From positions 1 through 19,003 of the forward strand of contig DAOVAN010000017.1 of the NCBI GenBank assembly GCA_030671005.1: a DNA stretch of 19,003 bases, given 5' to 3'. Positions 6,908 to 13,997 of the stretch are shown in pieces. The notes under the pieces were generated by a model. The model worked only from the letters and a program-made list of their open reading frames with translations, did no database searches and was not told the origin of the DNA. Source of the DNA: Caldifarciminota bacterium (GTDB lineage Bacteria > Hydrothermota > Tepidihabitantia > SM23-42). Position numbers and translations under genes: made by a program. How positions within the stretch are numbered: position 1 is the stretch's first letter; every line of letters begins with the position of its first letter.

Positions 6908-7699
6908 TCAATCAAATGAATGTTCCTGGTCTGGGAATTTCCCCTGTTTTACTTCATCCTTGTATTGCTCAACGGCGCGTCGTACCTGCGCGGCTAGATC
7001 AGCATATTTCTTGACAAACTTGGGTGTGAAATCCTCGTACAACCCCAAGATATCATGCAGCACTAAGACCTGACCATCACAATATGGCCCGGCGCCAATA
7101 CCGATGGTAGGCATACTGATCGTTTCGGAGATCTTCTTAGCCAGGTCACGCGGGATCTTCTCGAGCACAACCGAAAAACAACCAGCCGCCTCTAATGATC
7201 TGGCATCGTCGATCATTCTCGCGGCGGCGCGCTCCCCTTTACCCTGGATCTTATATCCGCCGTATTTGTGTATTGACTGTGGGGTCAAACCGAGGTGCCC
7301 CATGACCGGAATGCCCACATCAACGAGCCTTCTAACGGTGTCCACGACTGGCGCTCCGCCTTCTAGCTTCACGCCACATGCCCCAACCTTCAAGAATCTA
7401 CCTGCATTGTATGTTGCCGTCTGGACCGAGACCTGGTAAGACAAAAAGGGCATATCGGCGATCACGAGGCCATTCTTGACCGCGCGCGCGACCACTTTGG
7501 TATGATAGATCATATCCTCCATGGTGATGGGGAGTGTTGTCTTTTCTCCGGCAACGACATTGGCCGCTGAATCGCCCACCAAGATTATGTCGATGCCGAC
7601 TTCGTCGAGGATACGCGCGGTGATAAAATCATACGCCGTGAGGCAAGCTATCTTCTCGCCTTTTTTCTTCATGGAACTGATCGTGTCAACGGTGATCAT
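6908..7699 (-). CDS. panB: 3-methyl-2-oxobutanoate hydroxymethyltransferase (ketopantoate synthase)
   Basis: Transfers a hydroxymethyl group from 5,10-methylene-tetrahydrofolate to alpha-ketoisovalerate, the first committed step to pantothenate and coenzyme A; cytoplasmic. It has 263 residues, the family length, as a TIM barrel. Visible motifs are TAYDF (21-25), VGDSAANV with metal ligand Asp43, Asp82 in ADMPF, KLEGG with Glu113, MGHLGLTPQS (133-142), and the catalytic Glu180 followed by IP. The ATG overlaps the end of the nucleoside kinase gene by 4 nt (ATGA), so they are coupled. The folate link with folK two genes upstream is sensible because the enzyme uses a folate one-carbon donor. panC and panD are not in the window. 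Confidence 0.97.
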   Translation of the reverse strand: MITVDTISSMKKKGEKIACLTAYDFITARILDEVGIDIILVGDSAANVVAGEKTTLPITMEDMIYHTKVVARAVKNGLVIADMPFLSYQVSVQTATYNAGRFLKVGACGVKLEGGAPVVDTVRRLVDVGIPVMGHLGLTPQSIHKYGGYKIQGKGERAAARMIDDARSLEAAGCFSVVLEKIPRDLAKKISETISMPTIGIGAGPYCDGQVLVLHDILGLYEDFTPKFVKKYADLAAQVRRAVEQYKDEVKQGKFPDQEHSFD

Positions 7700-8328
7700 T
7701 CTCTGGACAACACCCGTCGTGGTTCTTTCAAATTTGCAATTTCATTATACAACAAATCCAGGTCTTTTGGATTTGCCAAAAAGTCAAACCCCTTGATGTT
7801 TACTATTAACATCGGTGATGAGTTGTAGTGAAAGAAAAAAGTGTTGTATGCATCACAAAGCTTTTCTATATAACCAAAATCGATATCGCGTTCGAACACC
7901 CGGCCGCGCTGTCTGATCCTCTTATACAAAGCCTCTGGACTAGCTTGCAGATAGATGACCAGATCAGGCCGCGGGATATCGACGGCCAGGATCGAATAGA
8001 TCTTATCATAGAGAGCATACTCTTCATCACTCAGATTGATTTCGGCAAAGATGCGATCCTTTACAAAGAGATAGTCTGTAATTACCCGCGAGTTGAACAG
8101 ATCGATCTGGGCGATCTCGCGCTGCTTTCGATACCTCGACATGAGGAAGTAGATCTGGGTATGAAATGCATACTTCTTGGGATCCGCATAAAACTTCTCG
8201 AGAAAAGGATTCTCTTCGAATTCCTCGAGTACTACCCCTGCATGGAGTCTGTTTGACAACACCTTGGTGAGCGAAGTCTTGCCGGCGCCGATGACGCCTT
8301 CAATCGCGATAAACCTCAACTCTCTCAT
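7696..8328 (-). CDS. Deoxynucleoside kinase family protein
   Basis: Phosphorylates deoxyribonucleosides to monophosphates for salvage; cytoplasmic. The 210 residues show a P-loop GVIGAGKT (11-18), the FEENPFLEKFY segment (substrate-site Glu), the TDYLFVKDRIFA region in place of the usual ERS/DR motif, and an arginine-rich LID (KRIRQRGRVFERD). The length fits dGK/dAK/dCK-type bacterial kinases. ATG 8328 is chosen because GGAG sits 7 nt upstream; a GTG one codon earlier is too close to it. The start lies inside the 3' end of folK (29-nt overlap) and its end overlaps panB by 4 nt. Whether it prefers dAdo, dGuo or dCyd cannot be told by eye. Confidence 0.9.
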   Translation of the reverse strand: MRELRFIAIEGVIGAGKTSLTKVLSNRLHAGVVLEEFEENPFLEKFYADPKKYAFHTQIYFLMSRYRKQREIAQIDLFNSRVITDYLFVKDRIFAEINLSDEEYALYDKIYSILAVDIPRPDLVIYLQASPEALYKRIRQRGRVFERDIDFGYIEKLCDAYNTFFFHYNSSPMLIVNIKGFDFLANPKDLDLLYNEIANLKEPRRVLSRE

Positions 8329-8785
8329 CACACTCTCCTACAAGATACTCTTTCAGTGCTTTCTTCGCACCAGGGGGTTTGAAATCCGGGGCAATCTCCG
8401 AGAGTATTCTCATCGCGAATGGACGATTGAAGAATTCCCTGTGAGGTATCTTCAATTCGGCGTGCTCGATTACATCGTCTCCCCAGAAAAGAATATCGAT
8501 ATCAATCAGTCTGGGATGCCACCGCTTCTCGGTTTTCTTCCTACCCATCCGCGATTCAATGAGCTTCAATATTCTGACGAGTTCTACGGCCGAGAGCTCA
8601 CTCTCCACCTCCAGGGCTAAGTTCAGGAAATCAGGTTGATCCTCCACACCCCAGGGTTTTGTCTTGTAGATCTTTGATTTCTTCAGTATTCTGATACCGT
8701 TTGCTTCTATTGCGCACGTCGCCTGCAACAGGTTCTCCTCGAGGTTACCGATATTGGTTCCCAGTAGGAGATAGATCCTGTTCAT
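8300..8785 (-). CDS. folK: 2-amino-4-hydroxy-6-hydroxymethyldihydropteridine pyrophosphokinase (HPPK)
   Basis: Transfers pyrophosphate from ATP to 6-hydroxymethyl-7,8-dihydropterin in folate synthesis; cytoplasmic. From ATG 8785 it has 161 residues, the usual size. Motifs are LGTNIGN (8-14), YKTKPWGVEDQPDFLN (40-55), and the family signature RWHPRLIDIDIL (88-99) with Mg-binding Asp95 and Asp97, then IPHREFFNRPF. The start was chosen because the family begins at this Met and because it sits 7 nt past a promoter -10 box. Upstream in-frame codons encode sequence unlike the family. It heads a minus-strand series with the nucleoside kinase and panB. Confidence 0.96.
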   Translation of the reverse strand: MNRIYLLLGTNIGNLEENLLQATCAIEANGIRILKKSKIYKTKPWGVEDQPDFLNLALEVESELSAVELVRILKLIESRMGRKKTEKRWHPRLIDIDILFWGDDVIEHAELKIPHREFFNRPFAMRILSEIAPDFKPPGAKKALKEYLVGECDERVEVYRD

Positions 8786-8792
8786 TGCTACT

Positions 8793-8820
8793 ATTCTACC
8801 CCAAAGATAACCATTGTCAA
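8793..8820 (-). promoter_or_regulatory. Promoter of the folK-dNK-panB series, leaderless geometry
   Basis: Minus strand TTGACA (8820-8815), 16-bp spacer, TAGAAT (8798-8793; 5 of 6 matches). The folK ATG begins 7 nt after the -10 box, so the transcript would start at or 1-2 nt before the ATG. No Shine-Dalgarno sequence fits. Confidence 0.82.
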
Positions 8821-8885
8821 GAAAATTGTCGTCTCCGAACACCAAAATAGTAGTGCAGAAACCTAATGTTGCATATTGAGGGTCA

Positions 8886-9947
8886 TCAAAAGAACGCGTT
8901 GAGGTATGCCCGGTCCTTTCTCAATTCCTCGTAAGAAAAGAAGACCACCCCAGAAAATGGTAAAGAAGCAACCTGTCTTACCTGTGCTCTAATCCGATCC
9001 ACACTCAAAGAGTAGATACCGAGCCCTATTGTCACCTTGCGGGGATCGTTTATCTTCTCCAATGTTCGGTTCAGGATGGCCTCGATATTTTTCCGGTAGG
9101 CCATCAAACAGACAAAATCGACCAAACCGTTGTTCACCCATTCAGGCCAATCCTGATAGAATTCGGTTCGCGCCGATCGGTAATCCGCCTTCACCGCCAC
9201 GGATATTCTGATATGCGGCCGTTTCTTCTTCACATGCTCAGCAAACTCCTCGATGAATGAAGTCAGATCATCGCGTACGAACTGGCGCCAAAGATTGTCG
9301 AGGTCATCGTTTCCCCAAACACTGAGCCTCTGTTGGAGGCCAGGCATGGCCAAATCGCGCGGATCCAGGCAATACGCACGCATGAATTTGCTTCTCAAGG
9401 CAACATCATAGATGAATCTGTGCGACGGGTAGCGAATATAATCAAGGTGCACGCCATCGAAATCATACTCATCTAATATTTCATCAACGACATCATATAT
9501 GTACTCTCGAACTTGTGGACTAGCCGGCGCCAGGTAGTAACCCTCAATGGACTGCCTTTTCAATTCCTCGACCCCGGAGCCGAGAATTGAGGTCTCTGAT
9601 TTCTCTTGCATATACCAATTAGGATGGCGGTTAATAGGATGACGCTGATGGCGTGTTTTCGGTGCATAACCCCAAGAATACAATACATTCACCCAAGCCG
9701 ACACCTCGATATTTCTCCGATGCGCCTCTTCTAAGAATTCTCTCAGCCATCGATCATCGTGCCTTTTTGTAGTCGCATGACGCGAAGGATAGTAGGCTTC
9801 ACCCAGCGCGAATACTTGAAGAAAGATATGGTTGAATTGTCCATCGAGCTTGGCAAGAATATGTGGGTGGTCATCGATAGACCAACGTGGAATCCAAATT
9901 CCTCGAAAATCGAGGGTGAATGTCAGAAGCAAGGTGAACAAGAGCAT
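8886..9947 (-). CDS. GH10-like glycoside hydrolase (GHL10/DUF187 type), secreted or membrane-anchored
   Basis: A (beta/alpha)8-type putative glycosidase of the YngK/FenI-like GHL10 family. From ATG 9947 it has 353 residues: a short hydrophobic leader (MLLFTLLLTFTL), FRGIWI (14-19, first strand), the NHIFLQV strand, the SAWVNVLYSW strand, and the family hallmark YDFDGVHLDYIRYP (161-174). Later strands are ISVAVKAD, VDFVCLMAY, VTIGLGIYS and FSGVVFFSYEEL. Family members act on polysaccharides or peptidoglycan-related glycans, mostly inferred. An alternative TTG start at 9980 has GGGAGG upstream (9996-9991). I prefer ATG 9947 because a full promoter of the local type places its -10 box 5 nt before it, and the TTG is itself the -35 box. 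The polar n-region is short of lysine or arginine, so export is likely but not certain. Confidence 0.82.
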   Translation of the reverse strand: MLLFTLLLTFTLDFRGIWIPRWSIDDHPHILAKLDGQFNHIFLQVFALGEAYYPSRHATTKRHDDRWLREFLEEAHRRNIEVSAWVNVLYSWGYAPKTRHQRHPINRHPNWYMQEKSETSILGSGVEELKRQSIEGYYLAPASPQVREYIYDVVDEILDEYDFDGVHLDYIRYPSHRFIYDVALRSKFMRAYCLDPRDLAMPGLQQRLSVWGNDDLDNLWRQFVRDDLTSFIEEFAEHVKKKRPHIRISVAVKADYRSARTEFYQDWPEWVNNGLVDFVCLMAYRKNIEAILNRTLEKINDPRKVTIGLGIYSLSVDRIRAQVRQVASLPFSGVVFFSYEELRKDRAYLNAFF

Positions 9948-9952
9948 AAAAT

Positions 9953-9980
9953 AATGTAGCGAAAAAAGAGTAAATGTCAA
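9953..9980 (-). promoter_or_regulatory. Promoter of the GH10-like gene, leaderless geometry
   Basis: Minus strand TTGACA (9980-9975), 16-bp spacer, TACATT (9958-9953; 4 of 6 matches), then 5 nt to ATG 9947. Hexamer spacing and gap repeat the arrangement at the TPR gene, queF, folK and the lipid kinase gene, which is the main support since the -10 box alone is modest. Confidence 0.65.
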
Positions 9981-10062
9981 TCTGATAATTCCTCCCTAAC
10001 AAATAACGTATGATCTAAGGTAGCAATCAACTAACTCCTTCGGTCCAAAGAGTATCTCAGTA

Positions 10063-10090
10063 TTGACTTTCCCACGGATTCACATAGAAT
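10063..10090 (+). promoter_or_regulatory. Promoter of the slipin-archaemetzincin series
   Basis: TTGACT (10063-10068), 16-bp spacer, TAGAAT (10085-10090); each hexamer has 5 of 6 matches. Unlike the minus-strand promoters here it lies 17 nt before the ATG, and the short leader carries a strong AAAGGAGG (10096-10103). Confidence 0.8.
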
Positions 10091-10107
10091 ATGCCAAAGG
10101 AGGACCA

Positions 10108-10860
10108 ATGGGAATCACCACAATCGTACTCATTGTAATCATCTTGATTATCATGAGTTCCATCAAGGTTTTGAAAGAATATGAAAGAGCGGTCATATTC
10201 AGACTTGGCCGATTTGTCAAGGTGAAGGGACCTGGCATATTCATTCTCTGGCCCGGTATTGACCGGATGACAAAGGTTGCCCTGCGCGTCATAACCATGG
10301 ACGTACCACCCCAGGATGTCATCACGAAGGATAACATTTCGGTTAAGGTAAATGCGGTCGGATACTTCCGTGTTTTTGAACCCGCGAAGGCCGTACTCGA
10401 AGTCGAAGATTTTCTCTACGCTACAAGCCAGCTGGCGCAAACGACACTGCGCAGCGTGCTCGGTGAGTATGAACTCGATGAGATACTCGGGCAGCGTGAA
10501 AAAATTAATGTCCGGCTGCAGAAAATCATCGATTTACAAACCGATCCCTGGGGCGTCAAGGTTTCCACCGTTGAGATCAAACATGTGGACATACCTCAGG
10601 AAATGCAGCGGGCAATTGCTCGTCAAGCAGAAGCAGAAAGGGAAAGGAGAGCGAAAGTAATCCATGCTGAAGGAGAACTTCAAGCCGCAGATAAATTGAA
10701 CCGAGCTGCGAAGATCATCAGCGAGACAAGTGTCGGTATACAACTACGCTTCCTGCAAACCCTCACCGAAGTAGCAACTGAGAAGAATTCGACAACCATC
10801 TTCCCGGTTCCGATCGACTTATTCACACCATTCATCCAGAAGCTTCAAAAAGAGAAGTGA
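10108..10860 (+). CDS. Slipin / stomatin-like SPFH-domain membrane protein
   Basis: From ATG 10108 it has 250 residues. One N-terminal membrane segment (MGITTIVLIVIILIIM) is followed by the SPFH/Band 7 domain: LKEYERAVIFRLGRFVKVKGPG, then PPQDVITKDNISVKVNAVGYFRV. Next come a coiled-coil stretch (MQRAIARQAEAERERRAK) and a C-terminal oligomerisation helix. Such proteins form large membrane rings that organise lipids or control proteases. The start is fixed by AAAGGAGG 5 nt upstream; a longer frame to 10063 would begin inside the promoter. The usual partner gene nfeD is absent. Its TGA overlaps the GTG of the archaemetzincin gene by 4 nt. Family assignment is very secure; the partner protein is the open question. 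Confidence 0.95.
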   Translation: MGITTIVLIVIILIIMSSIKVLKEYERAVIFRLGRFVKVKGPGIFILWPGIDRMTKVALRVITMDVPPQDVITKDNISVKVNAVGYFRVFEPAKAVLEVEDFLYATSQLAQTTLRSVLGEYELDEILGQREKINVRLQKIIDLQTDPWGVKVSTVEIKHVDIPQEMQRAIARQAEAERERRAKVIHAEGELQAADKLNRAAKIISETSVGIQLRFLQTLTEVATEKNSTTIFPVPIDLFTPFIQKLQKEK

Positions 10861-11342
10861 CCACAGTTTACCAGCAAAAAGGCTTAAACTATTTTAACCT
10901 GGTTGCAGAATCGTTGAAGACCTTTTTGGATACAGATGCCCGCGACGGAGGGTATTTCGACATACCGGCTGAATCCTACAACCCACTAAGAAAACAGTAC
11001 AATCCGGTCCAGATCGCGAAGACGATAACGGCGCCGACTGGAACACATAGCGACTTTGGATTCGGCATCATCGATGTCGATATCTATGCACGTGGTCTGA
11101 ATTTCATTTTCGGACTCGCCCACCCTTTACGCAGGATCGCAATCGTATCTTTATACAGGCTCTCCGGCACAAAAATACGAGAACGGATAGCCAAAGAAGT
11201 GGTTCATGAAATGGGACATCTGCTGGGGCTCAGTCATTGCCGCAAGTCTAGCTGCGTCATGTACTTTTCGAATACACTGGAGGACACCGATAAGAAAGAG
11301 AAGAGTATATGTGGTACGTGCAGGAGCAGAATTGAAGCGTAG
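10857..11342 (+). CDS. amzA: Archaemetzincin-family zinc metalloprotease
   Basis: Soluble metzincin-clan protease of 161 residues. The signature is complete: HEMGHLLGLSHC (117-128) with zinc ligands His117, His121 and His127 and catalytic Glu118, then CVM (133-135) and CGTC (152-155). Cys128, Cys133, Cys152 and Cys155 form the second, structural zinc site typical of archaemetzincins. The start is GTG 10857, overlapping the slipin stop (GTGA), which implies translational coupling. Family members have weak or no activity on standard proteins and their natural substrates are unknown. Coupling to a slipin suggests it may act on, or be held by, the slipin ring at the membrane; that is inference. 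Confidence 0.93.
   Translation: MTTVYQQKGLNYFNLVAESLKTFLDTDARDGGYFDIPAESYNPLRKQYNPVQIAKTITAPTGTHSDFGFGIIDVDIYARGLNFIFGLAHPLRRIAIVSLYRLSGTKIRERIAKEVVHEMGHLLGLSHCRKSSCVMYFSNTLEDTDKKEKSICGTCRSRIEA
11322..11326 (+). promoter_or_regulatory. Ribosome binding site that decides the aminotransferase TTG start
   Basis: AGGAG at 11322-11326 sits 5 nt before TTG 11332. It lies inside the 3' end of the archaemetzincin gene. No ATG is available at the point where homology to class V aminotransferases begins. Confidence 0.7.
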
Positions 11343-12420
11343 GTATACATTATTCACACCCGGTCCGATCGATGTTCCGGCAGAAATACTCAGTGAAACT
11401 GCACATCCTCTTCTTTATCATCGTGAAGACGCTTTCGGAGATATCTTCAGCAAAACCACAGAAAATCTCAAGAAAATTCTCTTAGCCGATAATTGCAAAA
11501 TTTACTTCTTCACATCATCAGGCACTGGCGCCATGGAAGCTACTTGCTGCAATCTCCTCTCCAGCACCGATATGCCGATTGTGGCAATCTCTGGTAAATT
11601 CGGTGAACGATGGCTAGAATTATGCAAGACGTACCGCATAGAGCCGATGGTCGTCAAGGCAGAGTACGGGAAATCGATCACCCCCGAGCAGATCGAGAAA
11701 GCATTAGCCGAGTCGAAGAAATCGACGGTGATACTCACAACCCTCACTGAGACATCAACCGGCGCTCTCAATGACATAAAGCGATTTGGTGAAATTGCAA
11801 AGAAATATGATGCCTATCTAGCGGTCGATGGCGTCGCCGGCCTGGGCGCCGACTACTGCCCTCAGGATGAATGGAACATCGATGCCCTGGTCGGAGCATC
11901 CCAGAAAGCGTTCATGGCACCACCCGGTATTTCATTCGTTTCATTGTCGAAACGCGCACTCGAGAAAATCAACAATTCAGATCTGCCCAGATACTATTTC
12001 AATATTGAAATCTATGAGAAATTCAGAATCAAGAACCAAACACCCTTCACCCCAGCAATCGCGGTCTTCTGTGGATTGGAAAAAGGTCTCGAACTGATCA
12101 TCGCAACAGGGGTCGAAAAAAATCTCAAGAAGCACGAAGAGATGGCGAAGTACGTACGTGAACGCGTCGGTAATATGGGTTTTGAAATTCTTCCCGAGTC
12201 GCCCTCGAATGCTTTGACCGTACTGAAAATGCCTAAGAACAGAAGCAGTACGGTAATACTCAAAGAAATAAAGGAGAAACACGGCATTCTCTTTGCCGAT
12301 GGACAAGCGAATCTGAAAGGCACAATCATCCGCATCGGGCATATGGGCAATTATACCATTGCCAAGCTCGACACGGCGCTGAATGCCTTGGAAGCAGTCA
12401 CCGGGCAATGGAGAACGTAA
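11332..12420 (+). CDS. Class V aminotransferase (serine-pyruvate / alanine-glyoxylate type)
   Basis: PLP enzyme of 362 residues, fold type I. It starts MKRRYTLFTPGPIDVP, the typical N-terminus of the alanine-glyoxylate/serine-pyruvate subgroup, followed by HREDAFGDIF. SSGTGAMEA (62-70) is the cofactor phosphate loop, Asp166 in AVDGVAG binds the pyridine nitrogen, and the Schiff-base lysine is Lys192 in GASQKAFMAPPG. RIGHMGN lies near the C-terminus. TTG 11332 is supported by AGGAG and by homology; a longer frame back to 11206 would duplicate the archaemetzincin gene in another frame. It overlaps that gene by 11 nt. Likely role is amino-group transfer between serine or alanine and a 2-oxoacid; the true substrate pair is not readable. 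A phosphoserine aminotransferase-like role is possible. Confidence 0.9.
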   Translation: MKRRYTLFTPGPIDVPAEILSETAHPLLYHREDAFGDIFSKTTENLKKILLADNCKIYFFTSSGTGAMEATCCNLLSSTDMPIVAISGKFGERWLELCKTYRIEPMVVKAEYGKSITPEQIEKALAESKKSTVILTTLTETSTGALNDIKRFGEIAKKYDAYLAVDGVAGLGADYCPQDEWNIDALVGASQKAFMAPPGISFVSLSKRALEKINNSDLPRYYFNIEIYEKFRIKNQTPFTPAIAVFCGLEKGLELIIATGVEKNLKKHEEMAKYVRERVGNMGFEILPESPSNALTVLKMPKNRSSTVILKEIKEKHGILFADGQANLKGTIIRIGHMGNYTIAKLDTALNALEAVTGQWRT

Positions 12421-12423
12421 GCG

Positions 12424-13428
12424 ATGACGAGATTCGTGAAGATTGGCTACGAGGGCATTGAGCTAGACCTACCGGTTCATGCCCTATACTTATACCGTAA
12501 CGTTGAGCAACTGCTCGACAATGTCTTCACCTTAATCAATGATGGTATTGAGCGGCGGGAAAAAATCATCTACGTCGGGGGTGAGAACACATGCAAGGTG
12601 CTGCGTCAGAACTTCAAGAAAAAGATTACTACGGTCAGTAAGGGTGTTAGCGCAAAAACATTCGGGAGCTGGTTGAAGCGCGAGTATGCGAAGCTGCCGA
12701 AAAATCGCGAAGGTCTAAGGGTGCTGCTGGAAAATGACCAGACCTTCATTGAGTTTGAGACTCAACTCAACGATTCCCAGAGCCAACCTGATCATAGGAC
12801 ATTTTTGCTTTGCATGTATGACGTGAAGAACATCACGTCGGAACAGCTTGTTGAAATCTTGAAGACCCACCCTTATGTCTTTGTTGAGCATTTCATAAAA
12901 CCCAATTGCTTCTACTCCAGGGTTAAGCAACAGAATTGGCTCGATGTGTTGACCGGTGTATTCAACAGAAGATATTTCGATGGTCAGTTGAACACAGAAT
13001 TACAGCGCGCTTCAAGATATGAACATAACCTGTCCGTCATTCTGCTGGATATCGACCAATTCAAGGCGGTGAATGATGAGTTCGGTAATCAGACCGGCGA
13101 TCGAGTATTACAGCAGATGGCCCGCATTCTTGAACGCAGTCTCAGAAGCGTGGATATCCTTGCCCGGTACGGTAGCGATGAGTTCGCACTATTGCTACCT
13201 GAAACCAAGAAAGCTCACACCCAAAAGACCGGGCAGAGGATACTCAAGCAGGTAAGAAACCATGACTTTTTCAAAGACAATTTGCGCGTGAAGGAAATAA
13301 GTGTATCAATGGGCATTGTCGGCTTTCCCGAAGATGCGGGCGGCGCACGTGAGATGATGAAGAAGGTCGAAGATGCTCTCCGGCAAGCCAAACGCCGGGG
13401 TGGTGGAAGGATTCACAGTTTTGGCTAG
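12424..13428 (+). CDS. MEDS-domain diguanylate cyclase-like protein with a GSDEF active site
   Basis: The 334 residues fall into two parts. Residues about 15-160 resemble the MEDS/DcmR sensory domain: HALYLYRNVEQLLDNVF, then EKIIYVGGEN, then FLLCMYDVKNI and LKTHPYVFVE. Residues about 170-334 form a GGDEF domain: DVLTGVFNRRYF, LLDIDQFKAVND with metal ligand Asp209, and the active loop RYGSDEF (248-254). The second glycine of GGDEF is serine. The inhibitory I-site RSVD (241-244) is in place five residues before the loop. No membrane segment, so it is cytoplasmic. It follows the aminotransferase by 3 bp, with GGAG 10 nt before the ATG. It may make c-di-GMP, but the Gly-to-Ser change leaves this open; it could be a c-di-GMP sensor instead. 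Confidence 0.88.
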   Translation: MTRFVKIGYEGIELDLPVHALYLYRNVEQLLDNVFTLINDGIERREKIIYVGGENTCKVLRQNFKKKITTVSKGVSAKTFGSWLKREYAKLPKNREGLRVLLENDQTFIEFETQLNDSQSQPDHRTFLLCMYDVKNITSEQLVEILKTHPYVFVEHFIKPNCFYSRVKQQNWLDVLTGVFNRRYFDGQLNTELQRASRYEHNLSVILLDIDQFKAVNDEFGNQTGDRVLQQMARILERSLRSVDILARYGSDEFALLLPETKKAHTQKTGQRILKQVRNHDFFKDNLRVKEISVSMGIVGFPEDAGGAREMMKKVEDALRQAKRRGGGRIHSFG

Positions 13429-13433
13429 TACAC

Positions 13434-13503
13434 AATCTTGGAAGCGAAGGAGAACTATCGCAGTACGGCACCAAATGGATCGCCAGAAAGCATATCCAAG
13501 ATT
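13434..13503. repeat. 9-bp inverted repeat in the GGDEF-DivIVA gap
   Basis: AATCTTGGA (13434-13442) and TCCAAGATT (13495-13503) are perfect inverted copies 52 bp apart, within the 119-bp gap between the GGDEF and divIVA genes. They could form a long-loop stem or serve as two regulator half-sites. No clear promoter hexamers were found in the gap. A 9-bp match could be chance. Confidence 0.35.
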
Positions 13504-13547
13504 CAGTATCAATTTTGTTGCGTTTATGCACTATCGACGGAGGTAAC

Positions 13548-13997
13548 ATGCCTATTACACCCTTGGAGATTCGCAAACAGGAATTCAAGAAGAAGGTCCG
13601 TGGCTATGATCCACACGAGGTGAGGGAATTCCTAGAGTTGCTCGCCACCGAAACAGAGGAGCTCCTTCGAGGAAACGCCGGCCTATCGGAGAGAGTCAAG
13701 GATATGGATGCCAAGATCGCAGATTACCGACGTATGGAACAGATACTCCAAGATACCCTGACCACAACCCAGAAGGCAGCCGACGAGCTGAGGAGCGGTG
13801 CAAAGAAAGAGGCGGAGACGATCATCGCGAACGCGCGCGTCGAGGCTCAGCGCTTCCTCAAGGAAGCCCAGACCGAACTCAGCAAGATCAGGGAAGAAAC
13901 GAAAATCGTCGAACATCAGAAACTTCTTCTCGTATCTGAATTCCGTGGGTTGCTGGAATCTTATCTGCGTTTGCTTGAACGGCTGGAAAAGAAGTGA
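13548..13997 (+). CDS. DivIVA-domain coiled-coil protein
   Basis: Protein of 149 residues. The N-terminal 35 residues (TPLEIRKQEFKKKVRGYDPHEVREFLELLA) are the DivIVA lipid-binding domain, with the conserved F-x-x-x-x-RGYD and EV-x-x-FL pattern. The rest is predicted coiled coil rich in Glu, Lys and Ala, ending in a leucine-rich helix (LLESYLRLLERLEKK). DivIVA proteins bind curved membrane at poles or septa and recruit partners. GGAGG 4 nt before ATG 13548 fixes the start. The TGA overlaps the GTG of the purine nucleoside phosphorylase gene (GTGA). DivIVA is best known from Gram-positives; in a diderm it may have a different job, and the neighbouring BamD-like gene points to envelope growth. 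Confidence 0.9.
   Translation: MPITPLEIRKQEFKKKVRGYDPHEVREFLELLATETEELLRGNAGLSERVKDMDAKIADYRRMEQILQDTLTTTQKAADELRSGAKKEAETIIANARVEAQRFLKEAQTELSKIREETKIVEHQKLLLVSEFRGLLESYLRLLERLEKK

Noticed and set aside
10057..10440. 127-codon open frame on the minus strand opposite the slipin gene
   Set aside because: It lies wholly within the conserved SPFH coding sequence, has no family resemblance and no ribosome binding site; it is a mirror of biased codon use.
11977..12408. 143-codon minus-strand frame opposite the aminotransferase
   Set aside because: The PLP-enzyme motifs lie on the plus strand; the antisense protein shows no recognisable features.
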